A stretch of 64,000 nucleotides of DNA, from the NCBI RefSeq assembly GCF_963259705.1, contig NC_081841.1, positions 121,411,827-121,475,826 on the forward strand, given 5' to 3'. The notes beneath the pieces were generated by a model, which was not told the origin of the DNA, made no database searches, and saw only the letters and a program-made list of their open reading frames with translations. Position numbers and translations under genes: made by a program. The stretch's first letter is position 1. Each line of letters begins with the position of its first letter. Origin of the DNA: Myotis daubentonii. Taxonomy: Eukaryota; Chordata; Mammalia; Chiroptera; Vespertilionidae. This document shows, one piece after another, positions 44,190 to 55,163 of this stretch.

Positions 44190-44802
44190 CTAGGGGCCCG
44201 GTGCATGAAATTCGTGAACTGGGTGTGTGTGTGGGGGAGTGTCCCTCAGCCCAGCCTGCCCCCTCTCACATACTGGGAGCCCTCAGGCATTGACCCCCAT
44301 CACCCTCCAATCGCAGGATCGGCCCCTTGCCCAGGCCTGACACCTCTGGCTGAGGCGTCCGGCCCGGGCAGCGGGGACCTGCAGCTGCAGTGGCCCCACG
44401 ACCATGGGCTCCACTTTAGGCCCAGTCAAGGGACCCCTAGCTCCCGGGACTGCCAGCTTCGACCGTGCCCAGCTCATCGCTGGCTCCACCCCTACTTCTT
44501 GCTATCACTGGCCAGGGCGGCAAAGGCACCTGATTCTCTGATCATGGCTGGGGGGCAGGGCAAAGGTGGCCCCAGGCCCGCCTTTGCCCTGCCCCCCAGC
44601 TCTTAGCTCCCCCCTGGGTTTCCGATCACTGTCAGTGGCAGGGGGCTTCTTCCTGCTTTCCCTTTCGCCTCCCTGCATTGTGCCTACATATGCAAATTAA
44701 CTGCCAATCTTAGTTGGCAGTTAATTTGCATATAGCCCTGATTAGTCAATGAAAAGGGTTGCTCATACGCCAATTACCATTTTTCTCTTTTATTAGTGTT
44801 GA
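44190..44802 (-). mobile_element. HeliBat-type Helitron 12, head-to-tail with Helitron 11
   Basis: The minus strand starts TCAACACTAATAAAAGAG at 44802 and ends with a weak hairpin and GGGCCCCTAG (CTAG 44190-44193). The next base in its direction is the first T of Helitron 11, so the A|T rule is met using Helitron 11's own end. A long palindrome with two octamers lies at 44688-44733. The 164-codon plus-strand ORF crosses both elements and has no recognised domain. Confidence 0.9.
44688..44733. repeat. 20-bp perfect inverted repeat with 6-nt loop
   Basis: ATATGCAAATTAACTGCCAA (44688-44707) and its exact reverse complement (44714-44733) around TCTTAG. Each arm contains an octamer motif (ATGCAAAT). 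It lies near the 5' end of Helitron 12. Confidence 0.95.
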
Positions 44803-46234
44803 TGCCTGGTCTCAAATTCAGCCTTCCATTATATAAATTAATCCTGATAAACAAATGGCTGTTTCTATATAAATCCTCAGGGTTTATTTTAGTCATAGCA
44901 TGTAGTTGCTGACCCTTTTATGCCTTCCCTAACCCCATTTTAGAAATCTTGGTTCACACATAGTCTAGAAGGGACAACCTTATTTTGCCCTTAATAATAG
45001 ATGACTGTAAAGAGGTGGAGGCTTTACCTAAGCAGGGCCAATCAGAATGGAAGCATTGTTGACTACTGAAATAGTCTTAGAGAGCTCTGGTGGAAATCTG
45101 TACCTTCAGGAACCGGAGCCACCTACATGTCAATAAAAGAAAAAAACAATAGTTTTGAAGCAAACATTAGAAAGCTATAGGCCACAGCAGAGACCATAAT
45201 TGAAGAAAACCATGTAGCTTTGAAATATGGAGAGCAAAATAAAAATAAAAATATTTCCACATGGTTTCAAACGCTACAAAGCTGAATATTAAAACTTATT
45301 AACTTATAGATGTTCTTCTGGTTCAAAAGCTTATGATTATTCTTTTAAAAGCATACAAGTCTCTCCCTGTCCCTGACACACACACACACATTCTGATACT
45401 AAAAATGGTTCTCAACTTTTTTTTGTATGAGAAACCCCTTTGAGAATCTGAACAATGCTATGGAATTCTTGAAGAAGAAGAAGAAGAAGAAGAAGAAGAA
45501 GAAGAAGAAGAAGAAGAAGAAGAAGAAGAAGAAGAAGAAGAAGAAGAAGAAGAAGGAGGAGGAGGAGGAGGAGGAGGAGGAGGAGGAGGAGGAGGAGGAG
45601 GAGGAGGAGGAGGAGAAGAAGAAGAAGAAGAAGAAGAAGAAGAAGGAAGTCATAGTCCATATGTGTATACATCATAGTAAATTTTTTTGTTTCTTTTCAC
45701 TTTCACTTCTAGTATTTATTCCTGGCCTTGAATAATCACATTGCTTTCTAATCAACCTATAAAGCTGAAGATACATTCCATAAAAAATAAAATTGTATTC
45801 AGGAGTGCAGCTTTCAATTGGGATTTATTTCTCTCTCAGGTTTGAAATCAAAGTTGCTTTTAACAGAACTTTGCCTTAAGAAGGAAGGTGAATTAAAAAA
45901 TGGAGGGGGGCAAAAAAAGAAGGAAGTTGATTTCATACCAAAAGTAAATGGTCAGTATCTTGGAATAGTTTTTTTTTTTCCTGGATAAAAATTAACCTCC
46001 AAGATATATAATTTCAAATATCTTAATATGTTAAAAATATCTACTAAAGTAATTATAAATATTACCTTTATGAAAATTTTGGTTTTTAGGTCAGATGTAT
46101 ACTTATTCTAATTAATTTCAATATTTTACAAATTTGAATATTTTAGTAGTTTTTGTGGCCTGGTAAACATTGAGATAACTTTTTTTAAAAAAAATCTAAA
46201 TCATCTGTATCAAGAATGATTAATAATGCTCAAT
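44803..46234. other. Unassigned DNA with GAA/GGA microsatellite
   Basis: AT-rich sequence with a CA run at 45378-45391 and the large purine microsatellite listed separately. No gene seen. The short block around 45405-45465 ('GGTTCTCAACTTTTTTT...GAGAAACCCC') resembles an old repeat end but could not be assigned. Confidence 0.4.
45471..45648. repeat. Compound (GAA)n(GGA)n(GAA)n microsatellite, about 178 bp
   Basis: A pure GAA block (45471-45554), a pure GGA block (to about 45614), then GAA again (to about 45648), with no interruption. A long purine-only strand that can adopt triplex DNA. The poly-Lys/Glu and poly-Leu/Phe/Ser ORFs over it are artefacts. Confidence 0.97.
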
Positions 46235-46249
46235 AAGAACTTGAGGAGA

Positions 46250-46264
46250 AACCAAAATGGCGGC
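46250..46264 (+). promoter_or_regulatory. YY1-like site at HAL1 copy 2 start
   Basis: AACCAAAATGGCGGC, in other copies AACCAAGATGGCGGC (complement of 55127-55141). YY1 sites at the same place direct transcription start in human L1; for HAL1 this is inferred. Confidence 0.5.
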
Positions 46265-47377
46265 ATAGGTAAACAGCTGAAATTGCTGCCTCCCACAACC
46301 ACTTCAAATATACAACTAAAAGACAAAACGGACATCATCCAGAACCACAGGAAGGCTGGCTGAGAGGAAATTCTATAACTAGAAGGAAAGAGTAAAGCAC
46401 ACTGAGACTCAGACGAGGTGCAGAAGTCAAGTACAGAGGTACAGAGGTGCACACAGAAAAGGCTGGCAAATGAGGACGCAGTTGTCTTTTTCACTTGGGA
46501 GGGAGTCTCAAGCTCCCGACAGCTCTGAACTCTAGTTCCAGATGAGTCTCTGGGGACCCAGACTCATACGGGGAGAAACTGGACTGTCTGGCATAGGGCG
46601 GAACTCCAGGGCGGCTTTCTCTCAGAGGTGCTTGCAGCGATTACTGCCGGACACTGAGACCCGGGGCCTCTTAGGGCAGGGCTGAGAATCAGTCATACCT
46701 ATTTGCTCCACCCTGTTGATTCCCTTAGATCCCGCCCCATCCAAGCTGTGTGCAGAGGCTTTTGTGTATGGATGGCCTGGCCCTTTGCAATCCAAAATTA
46801 CCTAACAAACTGCAGCTGGGTAAGAGAGACCCAGAACATCCAAAAGAAGGCCCAAGGCCCCACAGCAGCTTGCATTGCTTCACAGCTGGGCCTCACCTGG
46901 GCACATCCAAAACCAAACAAAGAAGAGGAATCTGCAGATCTCTCCATAGCTCCTGCTGGGTAGCCTCAGGCAGAGGATAAATTAGCACCTTCTTAGATCC
47001 AAGAGCCAGTGTACCCAGTGGTCAGAGTGGAACCATCCAGATTACTACTCCTTAGATCCATAAGGAACACACTCGGGGGCAGACTCAGAGAGCACCAAAG
47101 CCCCACCGAAGCAAGTCTTGCCCCAGAAGGGTGTCTCCAGCAAAGAAGTTCTCCCACTGTAGACACAGCTGATTCTCACAGCCAATTGGCCTGGAGGTCA
47201 ATTCCTCCCAGTGATACCTACAACAATCAAGGCTTACCTACAACAAGACTGTGCACACAGCCCAGAAAGGGGTGCACCAAGAGTGTCCACCTCAGGTAAT
47301 TGGTGAGGCTGAGCCACTGGGCCCCATAGGACACCTAGCACACAAAGCCACTCTAGCAACACAGGGAAGCAGCCAAA

Positions 47378-48244
47378 ATGCAGAAACAAAGAAACAGGTC
47401 ACAAATGACAGAAATGGAGGAAAGCAAAGTACTGGATATAGAGTTCAAAACCACACTCTTAAGGTTTTTCAAGAATTTTCTAGAAACCACTGATAAATTT
47501 AGTGAGACCCTTGATAAATCTAGTGAGACCCTCAAGGATATGAAAAAGGACCAATTAGAAATTAAGCATACACTGTCTGAAATAAAGAATAATATACAGA
47601 GATCCAACAGCAGACTAGAGGATCACAAGAATCAAATCAAAGATTTGAAATATGAAGAAGCAAAAAACACCCAACCAGAAAAACAAAAGGAAAAAAGAAT
47701 CCAAAAATATGAAGATAGTGTAAGGAGCCTCTGGGACAACTTCAAATGTACCAACATCCGAATTATAGGGGTGCCAGAAGATGAGAAAGAGCAAGATATT
47801 GAAAAGCTATTTGGAGAAATAATGACAGAGAATTTCCTCTACCTGGTGAAAGAAATAGACTTACAAGTCCAGGAAGCACAGAGAACCCCAAACAAAAGGA
47901 ATCCAAAGAGGACCACACCAAGACACATCATAATTAAAATGCCAAGAGCAAAAGAAACAGAAAGAATCTTAAAAGCAGCAAGAAAAAGACAGTCAGTTAC
48001 CTACAAGGGAGTACCCATATGACTGTCAGCTGATTTCTCAACAGAAACTTTGCAGGCCAGAAGGGAGTGGCAAGAAGTATTCAAAGTGATAAATACCAAG
48101 AACCTACAACCAAGAATACTTTTCCCAGCAAAGCTATCATTCAGAATTGAAGGTCAGATAACGAGCTTCACAGATAAGGAAAAGCTAAAGGAGTTCATCA
48201 CCACCAAACCAGTATTTTATGAAATGCTGATTGGTATCCTTTAA
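47378..48244 (+). pseudogene. HAL1 copy 2 ORF1, one in-frame TGA
   Basis: ATG 47378 opens an ORF1p-like frame: basic start (MQKQRNR), coiled coil (about 47455-47680), RRM ('NIRIIGVPEDEKEQ'), C-terminal domain ('FRIEGQITSFTDKEKLKEF', 'TKPVFYEML'). The frame is continuous to 48244 except for TGA at 48020-48022, where copy 1 has CGA (Arg of 'VPIRLSADF'). The stop removes the last 74 residues, most of the C-terminal domain. The same TGA is in copies 3 and 4. Confidence 0.88.
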
Positions 48245-48799
48245 GAAGAGGAAGAAGAAGAAAAAGGTAAAGATAAAAAGTATGAACAACAAATACATAT
48301 CTATCAACAAGTGAACCTAAAAATCAAGTGAATAAATAATCTGATGAATAGAATAAACTGGTGATTATAATAGAATTAGGAGCATAGAAAGGGAGTGGAC
48401 TGACAATTCTCAGGGAGAAAAGGGTGTGGGGTGTGGGAAGAGACTGGGAAAAAAATTGTACACCTATGGATGAGGACAGTGTGGGGGGCAGTAAGGGCAG
48501 AGGGTGGGGCAGGAACTGGGTGGAGGGGAGCTATGGAGGGAAAAAGAGGAACAACTGTAATAATCTGAACAATAAAGATTTATTTTAAAAAAAGAACTTG
48601 ACATAAAACTAAATTACAGTAATGATGCTTACAAAAAGAACAGAACTTTCAATCTATGTTTCAGATTTTCACCAACTAAGTCAAAGATCTTAAGTAATTA
48701 TGCCATTAATTATTCTTTTAAGACCATTTTGTGGAAAAAAAATAGAAACAAATGATTTCTTGGGAAAGGTAATAAGTCATTTTCAAGATACACACTTTC

Positions 48800-49022
48800 A
48801 CCTGGTGGGTGTGGCTCAGGGATTGAGTGTCAACCTATGAACCAGGAGGTCACTGTTCAATTCCCAGTCATGGCATTTGCCTGGGTTGCAAGCTCAATCC
48901 CCAGTGTGGGGCATGCAGGAAGTAGTCCATCAATGATTCTCTCTATCATTCATGTTTCTATCTCTCTCTCCCTCTCCCTCTCTGAAATCAATAAAAAATA
49001 TATTTAAAAAACAAACAAATAA
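48800..49022 (+). mobile_element. VES SINE, plus strand
   Basis: Head ACCTGGTGGGTGTGGCTCAG, box-B-like 'GTTCAATTCCC', 'GGGTTGCAAGCTCAATCCCC', 'AGTGTGGGGCATGCAGGA', a CT-rich part and an A-rich tail. The TSD AAGATACACACTTTC (48785-48799) and AAGATGCACACTTTC (49023-49037) differ by one base. A clean, fairly young vesper-bat SINE. Confidence 0.93.
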
Positions 49023-49149
49023 AAGATGCACACTTTCCACTAAGTAGGCAGCAGTCATTTTATGGATTTAATTGTCCAAAAGTTCTATGTTCTATACATC
49101 CATTTATCATTTTTATGGTAAATAAAATGAGAGATATCTCAGCTCTAGG

Positions 49150-49520
49150 AGGTTCCCCCTGAGAAAAGCATACCTTAAAAATTCAGATCAGATAGTATAA
49201 GGGCACAAAAACCCCCGGAAGATCCAGGAAAGGGATTAGTTAGGGGGAGGGCACAAACACATCCCTGGGAAGAGCCAGGAAAGAGATTGGGTAGCTCAAA
49301 CGAAAGCCTGAACTTTTCTAACCACCCCCCACCACACCCCCAAAATATATGGAGGTTTAACAAGGATCTCTGGGCAGCTGTTGCCTATAGCCTGCCTGCT
49401 CTCTGCCCCACACTGAGTGTACTACATTGCTTTTTGCTCTAATAAATCTTGTCACTGTCACTTAAAATTCCCTATGTGTGTGTACCTGAAATTTCTTTCC
49501 TATTACACCACAGCAGAATC
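49150..49520 (+). mobile_element. Possible LTR remnant
   Basis: The layout suggests U3-R-U5: a C/A-rich upstream part, 'TTTGCTCTAATAAATCTTG' (poly-A signal at 49439-49444) and a pyrimidine-rich end. No TG/CA ends or TSD were found. Weak call. Confidence 0.35.
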
Positions 49521-50399
49521 CTATTTCCAGACCATGCAGGGGCAGACCCTTCTCTGTCTTGATTGTCCTCTGGTAACAGTGGGATTAATAGCAATAGAAA
49601 CATGGCTACACATTCCTTAAGGAAGTGGCTATTTGCAGTTTATTTTGCATAAACAATCAGTATGTAATCTATTGAGCAACGTTTATGTATTTTTTCTGCA
49701 TAGTTCTTAATTGTGAGGTTGAAAAATCAGACCATTGTTGTCTTTTCAGTGTCACTAGTAAAAATGGCTGAAATATAACTCCTGAAATCCTCTCAGAATG
49801 GTGGATAATAAATCCACATTGAAATGAGCGTTGTGATTGAGGCTAATAGAGCCCATTACACCATCATATCTAAAATAATTATCCGATATTTCTGAAGACT
49901 AGCCTTATACATACCAAAAAAAAAAACCAGAAATAGTTGAGGAATCTCCTAGTTCATTTGTAATCATTGCCTAAATATGGCCATCATTATAAAGCATTTC
50001 CTCCAAAGAAAGGAGATGTTATATTGCCTCTGTTCCATTCTAAGTACATCATGTGGGATTGCATGTTCATTCATCATCATACATGTATAGTCCTCCCGGT
50101 ATTCGGACTTTAAAGAGAATACTGTATCTGTTATTGTAGATAGCTAGATATTAAGGAAGGAAGCAAAGGAAATCAGACACTGAGCCTGTTTGCTACACCA
50201 GGAAGCTACAGCTTCACACACACTCCAGGGGTTCATAGCATTGCCCTGGCAAGGATTAACACCCTACCTGCCCCCTTTGGGTACTAGATTGTTGGGAGGG
50301 AGAGAGCTGAGGGAGGTAAACACATGCACAATAGAAATAAAAATAGCATAGGGGAGGTGCTTGACCATAGAGGCCTGTCAGTCTAACCTGGAAAAAGGA
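49521..50399. other. Unassigned DNA
   Basis: No feature recognised in about 0.9 kb. Confidence 0.35.
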
Positions 50400-50840
50400 T
50401 CAATAGACAGGGGGTGGACTAATCAGAAGCCGACAAAAGGTTGGGAAGTTGATTGCTCATTTTGAAAAACCTCCTGGTCATAACCCCAGGGGAACAAAGA
50501 AGTTCTCTCTTCCCCTCCCCCCAAACCCCCACATGGTGAGGAACTCACCTTTTCATTAATGAACTCTCTCTCACCTGGGAACAAGTGACTATGAGTGTCT
50601 AGCAGCCATCTGGGGGACACAGCAGACTGCATGGGCTCCAAAGTACTAAGCTTTATTATGAAACAGAAACTCTGTACACTGGCCTTTGTTTTGGCCTTGT
50701 TGAAAACACGATTGGACTTTTTTCATGGTGATAGGGACAGAAATGGAACATTGGAAACCAGGAGCAGGGGCAGCCTCTTTGAATAAATCTTTCCACACCA
50801 CAGTCTCCTTTGCATGGGTCCTTGGAATGTTTTCCTTGTG
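50400..50840 (+). mobile_element. Unassigned LTR-like repeat, copy A
   Basis: 50650-50800 resembles 52845-52980 in order: '.AACTCT.TACACTGGC', 'AAATGG.AC.TTGGAAACC' and then AATAAA (50781-50786) with CTTTC. The AATAAA near one end suggests an LTR. Family unknown. Confidence 0.35.
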
Positions 50841-51765
50841 ATCTAGTGGAAGAGCCTCATTTCCACCAGCAACATATCCAATGATGAGATTAAAAAGTGG
50901 TTTAATATACACTATTGCATAAACCCACCTTGCATTTTTTTGTTTGTTTTCTGGTAAGTGTTTGCAGCTAGAGGGCAGAGGTGGGCATTCTGAAACATTA
51001 GTATAGCTCACACATGGTAGGCACCTGAAGAACAACAATGTGGGAAGCTGATTTGTACTGATTACAAAGATTCGGTGGGAAAGTAACTTGTAGAGTGGAT
51101 TCTTGACGTTAAGATAATCTAGTAAATTTATTTTGATTTGTTTGTTTTAAAAACTAAAATGACTATACTTGTCAGAGGTAAAGTTCAGTTAACCACAGCC
51201 TTTTTCATATAGAGGAAAGAAAATTCATTTGTTTTGCCTGTTTAAATTAAGAGCAGTGAGCTTGCCAAAGGACAATACTGGAATTCCCTTGAAGCAATAA
51301 ATATTGCTGTGGATTAAATAAGGAAACATTTCTTTTCTCAAACTGTACTCTATAAATAGGAAGTAAATGCAGAAAAAGAAGAGTGAGATTTAACTCTTTC
51401 TGAGAAGCTCAGTTTGAAGCTTCAAGACAGCAGATTCAGGCAGAAAAAGAGTCAAGGTGGTCAGAAATCTTTTTTTAACAAAAGATATTCACACTAGTTA
51501 GTAGACTTCACTCACTTTGCATAATAAACATTCAGAAGAACATTATGTTCCCAATAGAAGGCATATTGTCTTCCTATGAATTACAGAAGAGAACTCATTG
51601 CCCAGTCACCTTTGTTCAGAAAATTCAGTATGTTCCCAGGCCTGGACAAGGAGTGCTTTAAAATGGCTGTGAATTGAAAATAATTTTTGGTAACTAACAT
51701 GCAAATGAGCATCCCAAACATTCTCATGCAGCATTGTTTATTTACATGTCAAACCTCTTAGGTTT
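50841..51765. other. Unassigned AT-rich DNA
   Basis: No gene or clear repeat. It could be the internal part of an old ERV between the two LTR-like copies, but no gag/pol/env frame was seen. Confidence 0.3.
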
Positions 51766-52144
51766 TACGCCGCCGCAAGGAAAAACCGTGAGTCCAAACA
51801 GAGACCAGATTAAACAGGCTCTATTGGGAGCACACGGGCAGGTTCACCGGCTCAGAGAGGGGAGCCGGAGAAGCCGCGCCCAACCTGGGCAGGGGCAAGG
51901 TTTTATACTTTTCTGAGGCAATTGTTGCTGGCTGAAACTGGTGGAAGTCGGGGCTTTCCAGGGTCAGGTGAAACCTGCGGTCTGTCCTGCGGTTTGGCCA
52001 TTGTCCGGCAGGAATTTTTCACCGGGGTGGGGTGGTTTCCAGACGTCAGTGTGGACAGGTCAGCTTCTCACCGGCCCAAGAAAGGGAGGGGGTCCTTTCG
52101 CCCCCGGGGCAGGGTGCCAGCGAATACCAGACAAAACCCTTTCA
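51766..52144 (-). mobile_element. Probable antisense ERV LTR
   Basis: On the minus strand it reads like a compact LTR: it starts TGAAAGGGTTTTGTC (52144 downward), is GC-rich with CpGs, has a TATA-like AAGTATAAAACC (about 51900-51911), an R-like 'AATAGAGCCTG' and a U5-like 'GTCTCTGTTTGGACTCACGG'. The 3' end near 51766 lacks a clear CA and I found no TSD. The 74-78-codon ORFs across it are not meaningful. Confidence 0.55.
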
Positions 52145-52844
52145 ATAATTTTACTTGATAGCTAGGTTTTTGTTCAAGGAGCAAATTGGTGACTTTGGGA
52201 ACATTATCATAGCATATGTTCTTTTCTTTTTGATAGCTTGCAGCAATACATTTTTACTGTGCTGTAGGTGCACTTCCTGATAAAGACCAAAGCTTTTTAG
52301 TTGTCTTGGGAAAATTCTTTCAGTGTTTCCTCCTCTTTATTTTACTGTCCATCACATTTTCAGAGTGCATGCATAGGAATAGGGTGTTTCAAATGGATGT
52401 AAATCATACTTCTCGCTGAATCTCCAATTGATACAATTGTAATTAACTAGCTATTAATAATAGGAAAGGAGCAAAAGGAAGGTCAGACAATATAGGCATG
52501 TTCCCTGCAAAACACTGGGGAAGAGATCCACTGAAGAAAAATAGACATATACCCAACAAAATTAGAATAACATAGGAAAGGTCAATCACACCTGGGGACA
52601 GAGATGGTTGGCCAGAAATGGGTGTGGTCACTGCAAGTGCATGAACATTTAGGATATATAATCCTTTAAATAAATAAAAAAGTTTGCTCTCTTGGACTCT
52701 TATTGTTTGGGGTATGCTCTCCTGGTTCTCCTACATTCGTCTGTATGACCCATGGCCATAGAGACCTCACATACAATGGACTAATGGACTGAAGTACGAA
52801 AATACAAACTAAGCTAGCCTGATTCTGAACTGGACCTGGCTCCA
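52145..52844. other. Unassigned DNA, partly LTR-like
   Basis: 52630-52720 has 'GGATATATAATCCTTTAAAT' and AATAAATAAAAAAG, a TATA plus poly-A arrangement seen in LTRs, but no ends were defined. Confidence 0.3.
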
Positions 52845-53010
52845 ACATGGAAAGGAAACTCTAGACACTGGCTCTGATTTTAGCTCTACTAAAACCCCAG
52901 CTACAGTTCTTCTATGACTAGACTGAGGGAAATGGGACTTTGGAAACCCAGAAATGCAATTCCATGAAAATAAACCTTTCTACTGATATGTGAAGTTGGG
53001 GTGAGCAGAA
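52845..53010 (+). mobile_element. Unassigned LTR-like repeat, copy B
   Basis: It resembles copy A at 50650-50800 and ends with AATAAACC at 52969-52976. Family unknown. Confidence 0.35.
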
Positions 53011-53148
53011 TCTCCTCCTTTGGGTTCTTGTCTCACAAAGTTTGAAGAATAAATTTGTGGACTAAAAGATTTTAAATAATAATGTGGAAGTTTATTATAA
53101 GTATATACCAACTTCCCTGGAAAGGGGTCCCCAAAGGAAAAAAAACCT

Positions 53149-53184
<36 letters not shown>

Positions 53185-53258
53185 AAATGGGGGGGGGGGG
53201 GAAATCAAAATCCAAATCTGAGTCTTTGTCTCTGATTTATATATGTTGGTAGCTTTTT
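53011..53258 (-). mobile_element. Possible antisense LTR piece with CT/G repeats
   Basis: 'GGTTCTTGTCTCACAAAG' followed by 'TTTGAAGAATAAATTTG' and 'GTGGAAGTTTATTATAAG' resembles, in order, 55605-55680. It contains a (CT)n run (53151-53183) and a G-run (53189-53201). HAL1 copy 3 interrupts it. Confidence 0.3.
53151..53201. repeat. (CT)n run followed by a G-run
   Basis: About 16 CT units, then AAAATG and about 12 Gs. Confidence 0.9.
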
Positions 53259-55146
53259 TTTTTTTAATTAAATCTTTATTGTTCAGATTATTACATTTGT
53301 TCCTTTTTTTTTTCCCCCCATAACTCCCCTCCTCCCAGTTCCCGCCCTACCCTCCGCCCTCACTCCCCACCCACTGTCCTCATCCATAGGTGCACGATTT
53401 TTGTCCAGTCTCTTCCCACATCTCCCACACCCCTTTCCCCGCCAAGAATAGTCAGTCCATTCCCTTTCTATGTCCCTGATTCTATTATAATCAACAGTTT
53501 ATTCTGTTCATCAGATTATTTATTCACTTGATTCTTAGATTCACTTGTTGATAGATGCATATTTGTTGTTCATAATTTGTATCTTTACCTTTTTCTTCCT
53601 CTTCCTCTTCTTAAAGGATACCTTTCAGCATTTCATATAATCCTGGTTTGGTGGTGATGAACTCCTTTAGCTTTTCCTTATCTGTGAAGCTCTTTATCTG
53701 ACCTTCAATTCTGAATGATAGCTTTGCTGGATAAAGTAATCTTGGTTGTAGGTTCTTGGTATTCATCACTTTGAATATTTCTTGCCACTCCCTTCTGGCC
53801 TGCAAAGTTTCTGTTGAGAAATCAGCTGACAGTCATATGGGTATTCCCTTGTAGGTAACTGACTGTCTTTCTCTTGCTGTTTTTAAGATTCTCTCTTTAT
53901 CTTTTGCTCTTGGCATTTTAATTATGATGTGTCTTGGTGTGGTCCTCTTTGGATTCCTTTTGTTTGGGGTTCTCTGCGCTTCTTGGACCTGTAAGTCCAT
54001 TTCTTTCACCAGGTGGGGGAAGTTTTCTGTCATTATTTCTTCAAATAGGTTTTCAATATCTTGCTCTCTCTCATCTTCTGGCACCCCTATAATTCTGATG
54101 TTGGTACGCTTGAAGCTGTCCCAGAGGCTCCTTACACTATCCTCGCATTTTTGGATTCTTTTTTCATTTTGCTTCTCCGGTTGGATGTTTTTTGCTTCCT
54201 CGCATTTCAAATCATTGACTTGATTCTTGCGCTCCTCTGGTCTGCTGTCGGGCGTCTGTATAATATTCGTTATTTCAGTCTGTGTGTGCTTAATTTCTAG
54301 TTGGTTCCCCAATATAAGATCGAGGGTCTTATTAGTTTTCGTGTAGATCTCATTAAGTTTATCGGCAGCTTCTAAACAGTTCTTGAGAGACCTTAAAAGT
54401 GTGGTTCTGAACTCTATTTCTTCCATTGACAATTTTGTCCTGTTTCTTTGTCTCCGCATTTTGTTATGCTTCCTTGGTGCACCCCCTAGTGGTCTTTGTT
54501 CGCAGTCCTATAGATAAATCTTGATTGTTGTAGCTAATTCCAGGGAGGGTTTGACCTCCAGGCCAAGTGGCTATGAGATTCAGCTGTGTCAGCGGTGAGA
54601 GAACTTCTGTCCTCTAGCCTTTGCCTGAGGCTATCTGGCAAATACCTCTGTGCAGGGCTTGGGCAGGGCGGGTCGAACAGGATCAACAGCGTGGGCCGGA
54701 GAGAGCAGTTATGGCGGCTCTCAGTCCTGTCCCAAGGGGCTCTGCCTCTCTGAGTCCCAGCACCCGCTGCAAAGCTGGGAGAGAAAGCTGCACTCGCTCT
54801 GACCGAAGCCAGACAGTCCCGCTTCTCCCGCCTGAGTCTGGGTCCCTAAAGACTCGCCCGGATCTGGAGCTCAGAGTCTGCGACTCCCTCCCGATTGAAA
54901 ACAACAACCGCGCCCTCCGCCGCCAGCCCGCTCCACGCACTCCGCACCTCAGAATTTGACTTCAGCACTGCGCCTCCTCTGAGTGTCCGTATGCGTTTCT
55001 CTTTCCTCCTAGTTGTAGGACTTCCACTCAGCCAGCGCCCCTGTGGTTCTGGGTGATGTCCCTTCAGTTTTTTGGTTTCACTTTTGAAGTAGTTGTTCAA
55101 AGCAGCAAACTCCGGCGTTAACCTATGCCGCCATCTTGGTTCTCCC
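53259..55146 (-). mobile_element. HAL1: HAL1 (half-L1) copy 3
   Basis: Minus strand, about 1.89 kb, with the same layout as the other copies. The 5' end (near 55141) carries a perfect YY1-like AACCAAGATGGCGGC. The TSD TATGTTGGTAGCTTTTT lies at 53242-53258 and 55147-55163, 17 bp. The 5'UTR is shortened relative to copies 2 and 4. It retains many CpGs in the 5'UTR, suggesting it is young. Confidence 0.93.
53611..54459 (-). pseudogene. HAL1 copy 3 ORF1, one in-frame TGA
   Basis: ATG at 54459 (MRRQRNR) starts a continuous ORF1p-like frame to 53611, broken only by the TGA at 53833-53835, the same codon as in copies 2 and 4. The first part is 208 codons (coiled coil plus RRM); the remainder has 'LQARREWQEIFKVM', 'RIEGQIKSFTDKEKL' and 'TKPGLYEML'. 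Apart from this stop the frame is intact from start to end. Confidence 0.9.
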
Positions 55147-55163
55147 TATGTTGGTAGCTTTTT

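Larger units (their letters stand above)
46245..48591 (+). mobile_element. HAL1: HAL1 (half-L1) copy 2, full-length
   Basis: About 2.35 kb: the 5' end GGAGAAACCAAAATGGCGGC (YY1-like site within 20 bp), a GC-balanced 5'UTR of 1.1 kb, ORF1 (47378-48244), a 3'UTR of about 0.34 kb with G-rich tracts, AATAAAGATTTATTTT and an A-tail. There is no ORF2. The 10-bp TSD AAGAACTTGA (46235-46244 and 48592-48601) is identical on both sides. It has the same architecture as copies 1, 3 and 4. Confidence 0.93.

Noticed and set aside
44112..44606. 164-codon ORF as a gene
   Set aside because: It runs across the junction of Helitrons 11 and 12 and has no recognisable domain or conserved start.
45399..45735. Poly-Leu, poly-Phe/Ser and poly-Lys/Glu ORFs
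   Set aside because: All are readings of the GAA/GGA microsatellite in different frames.
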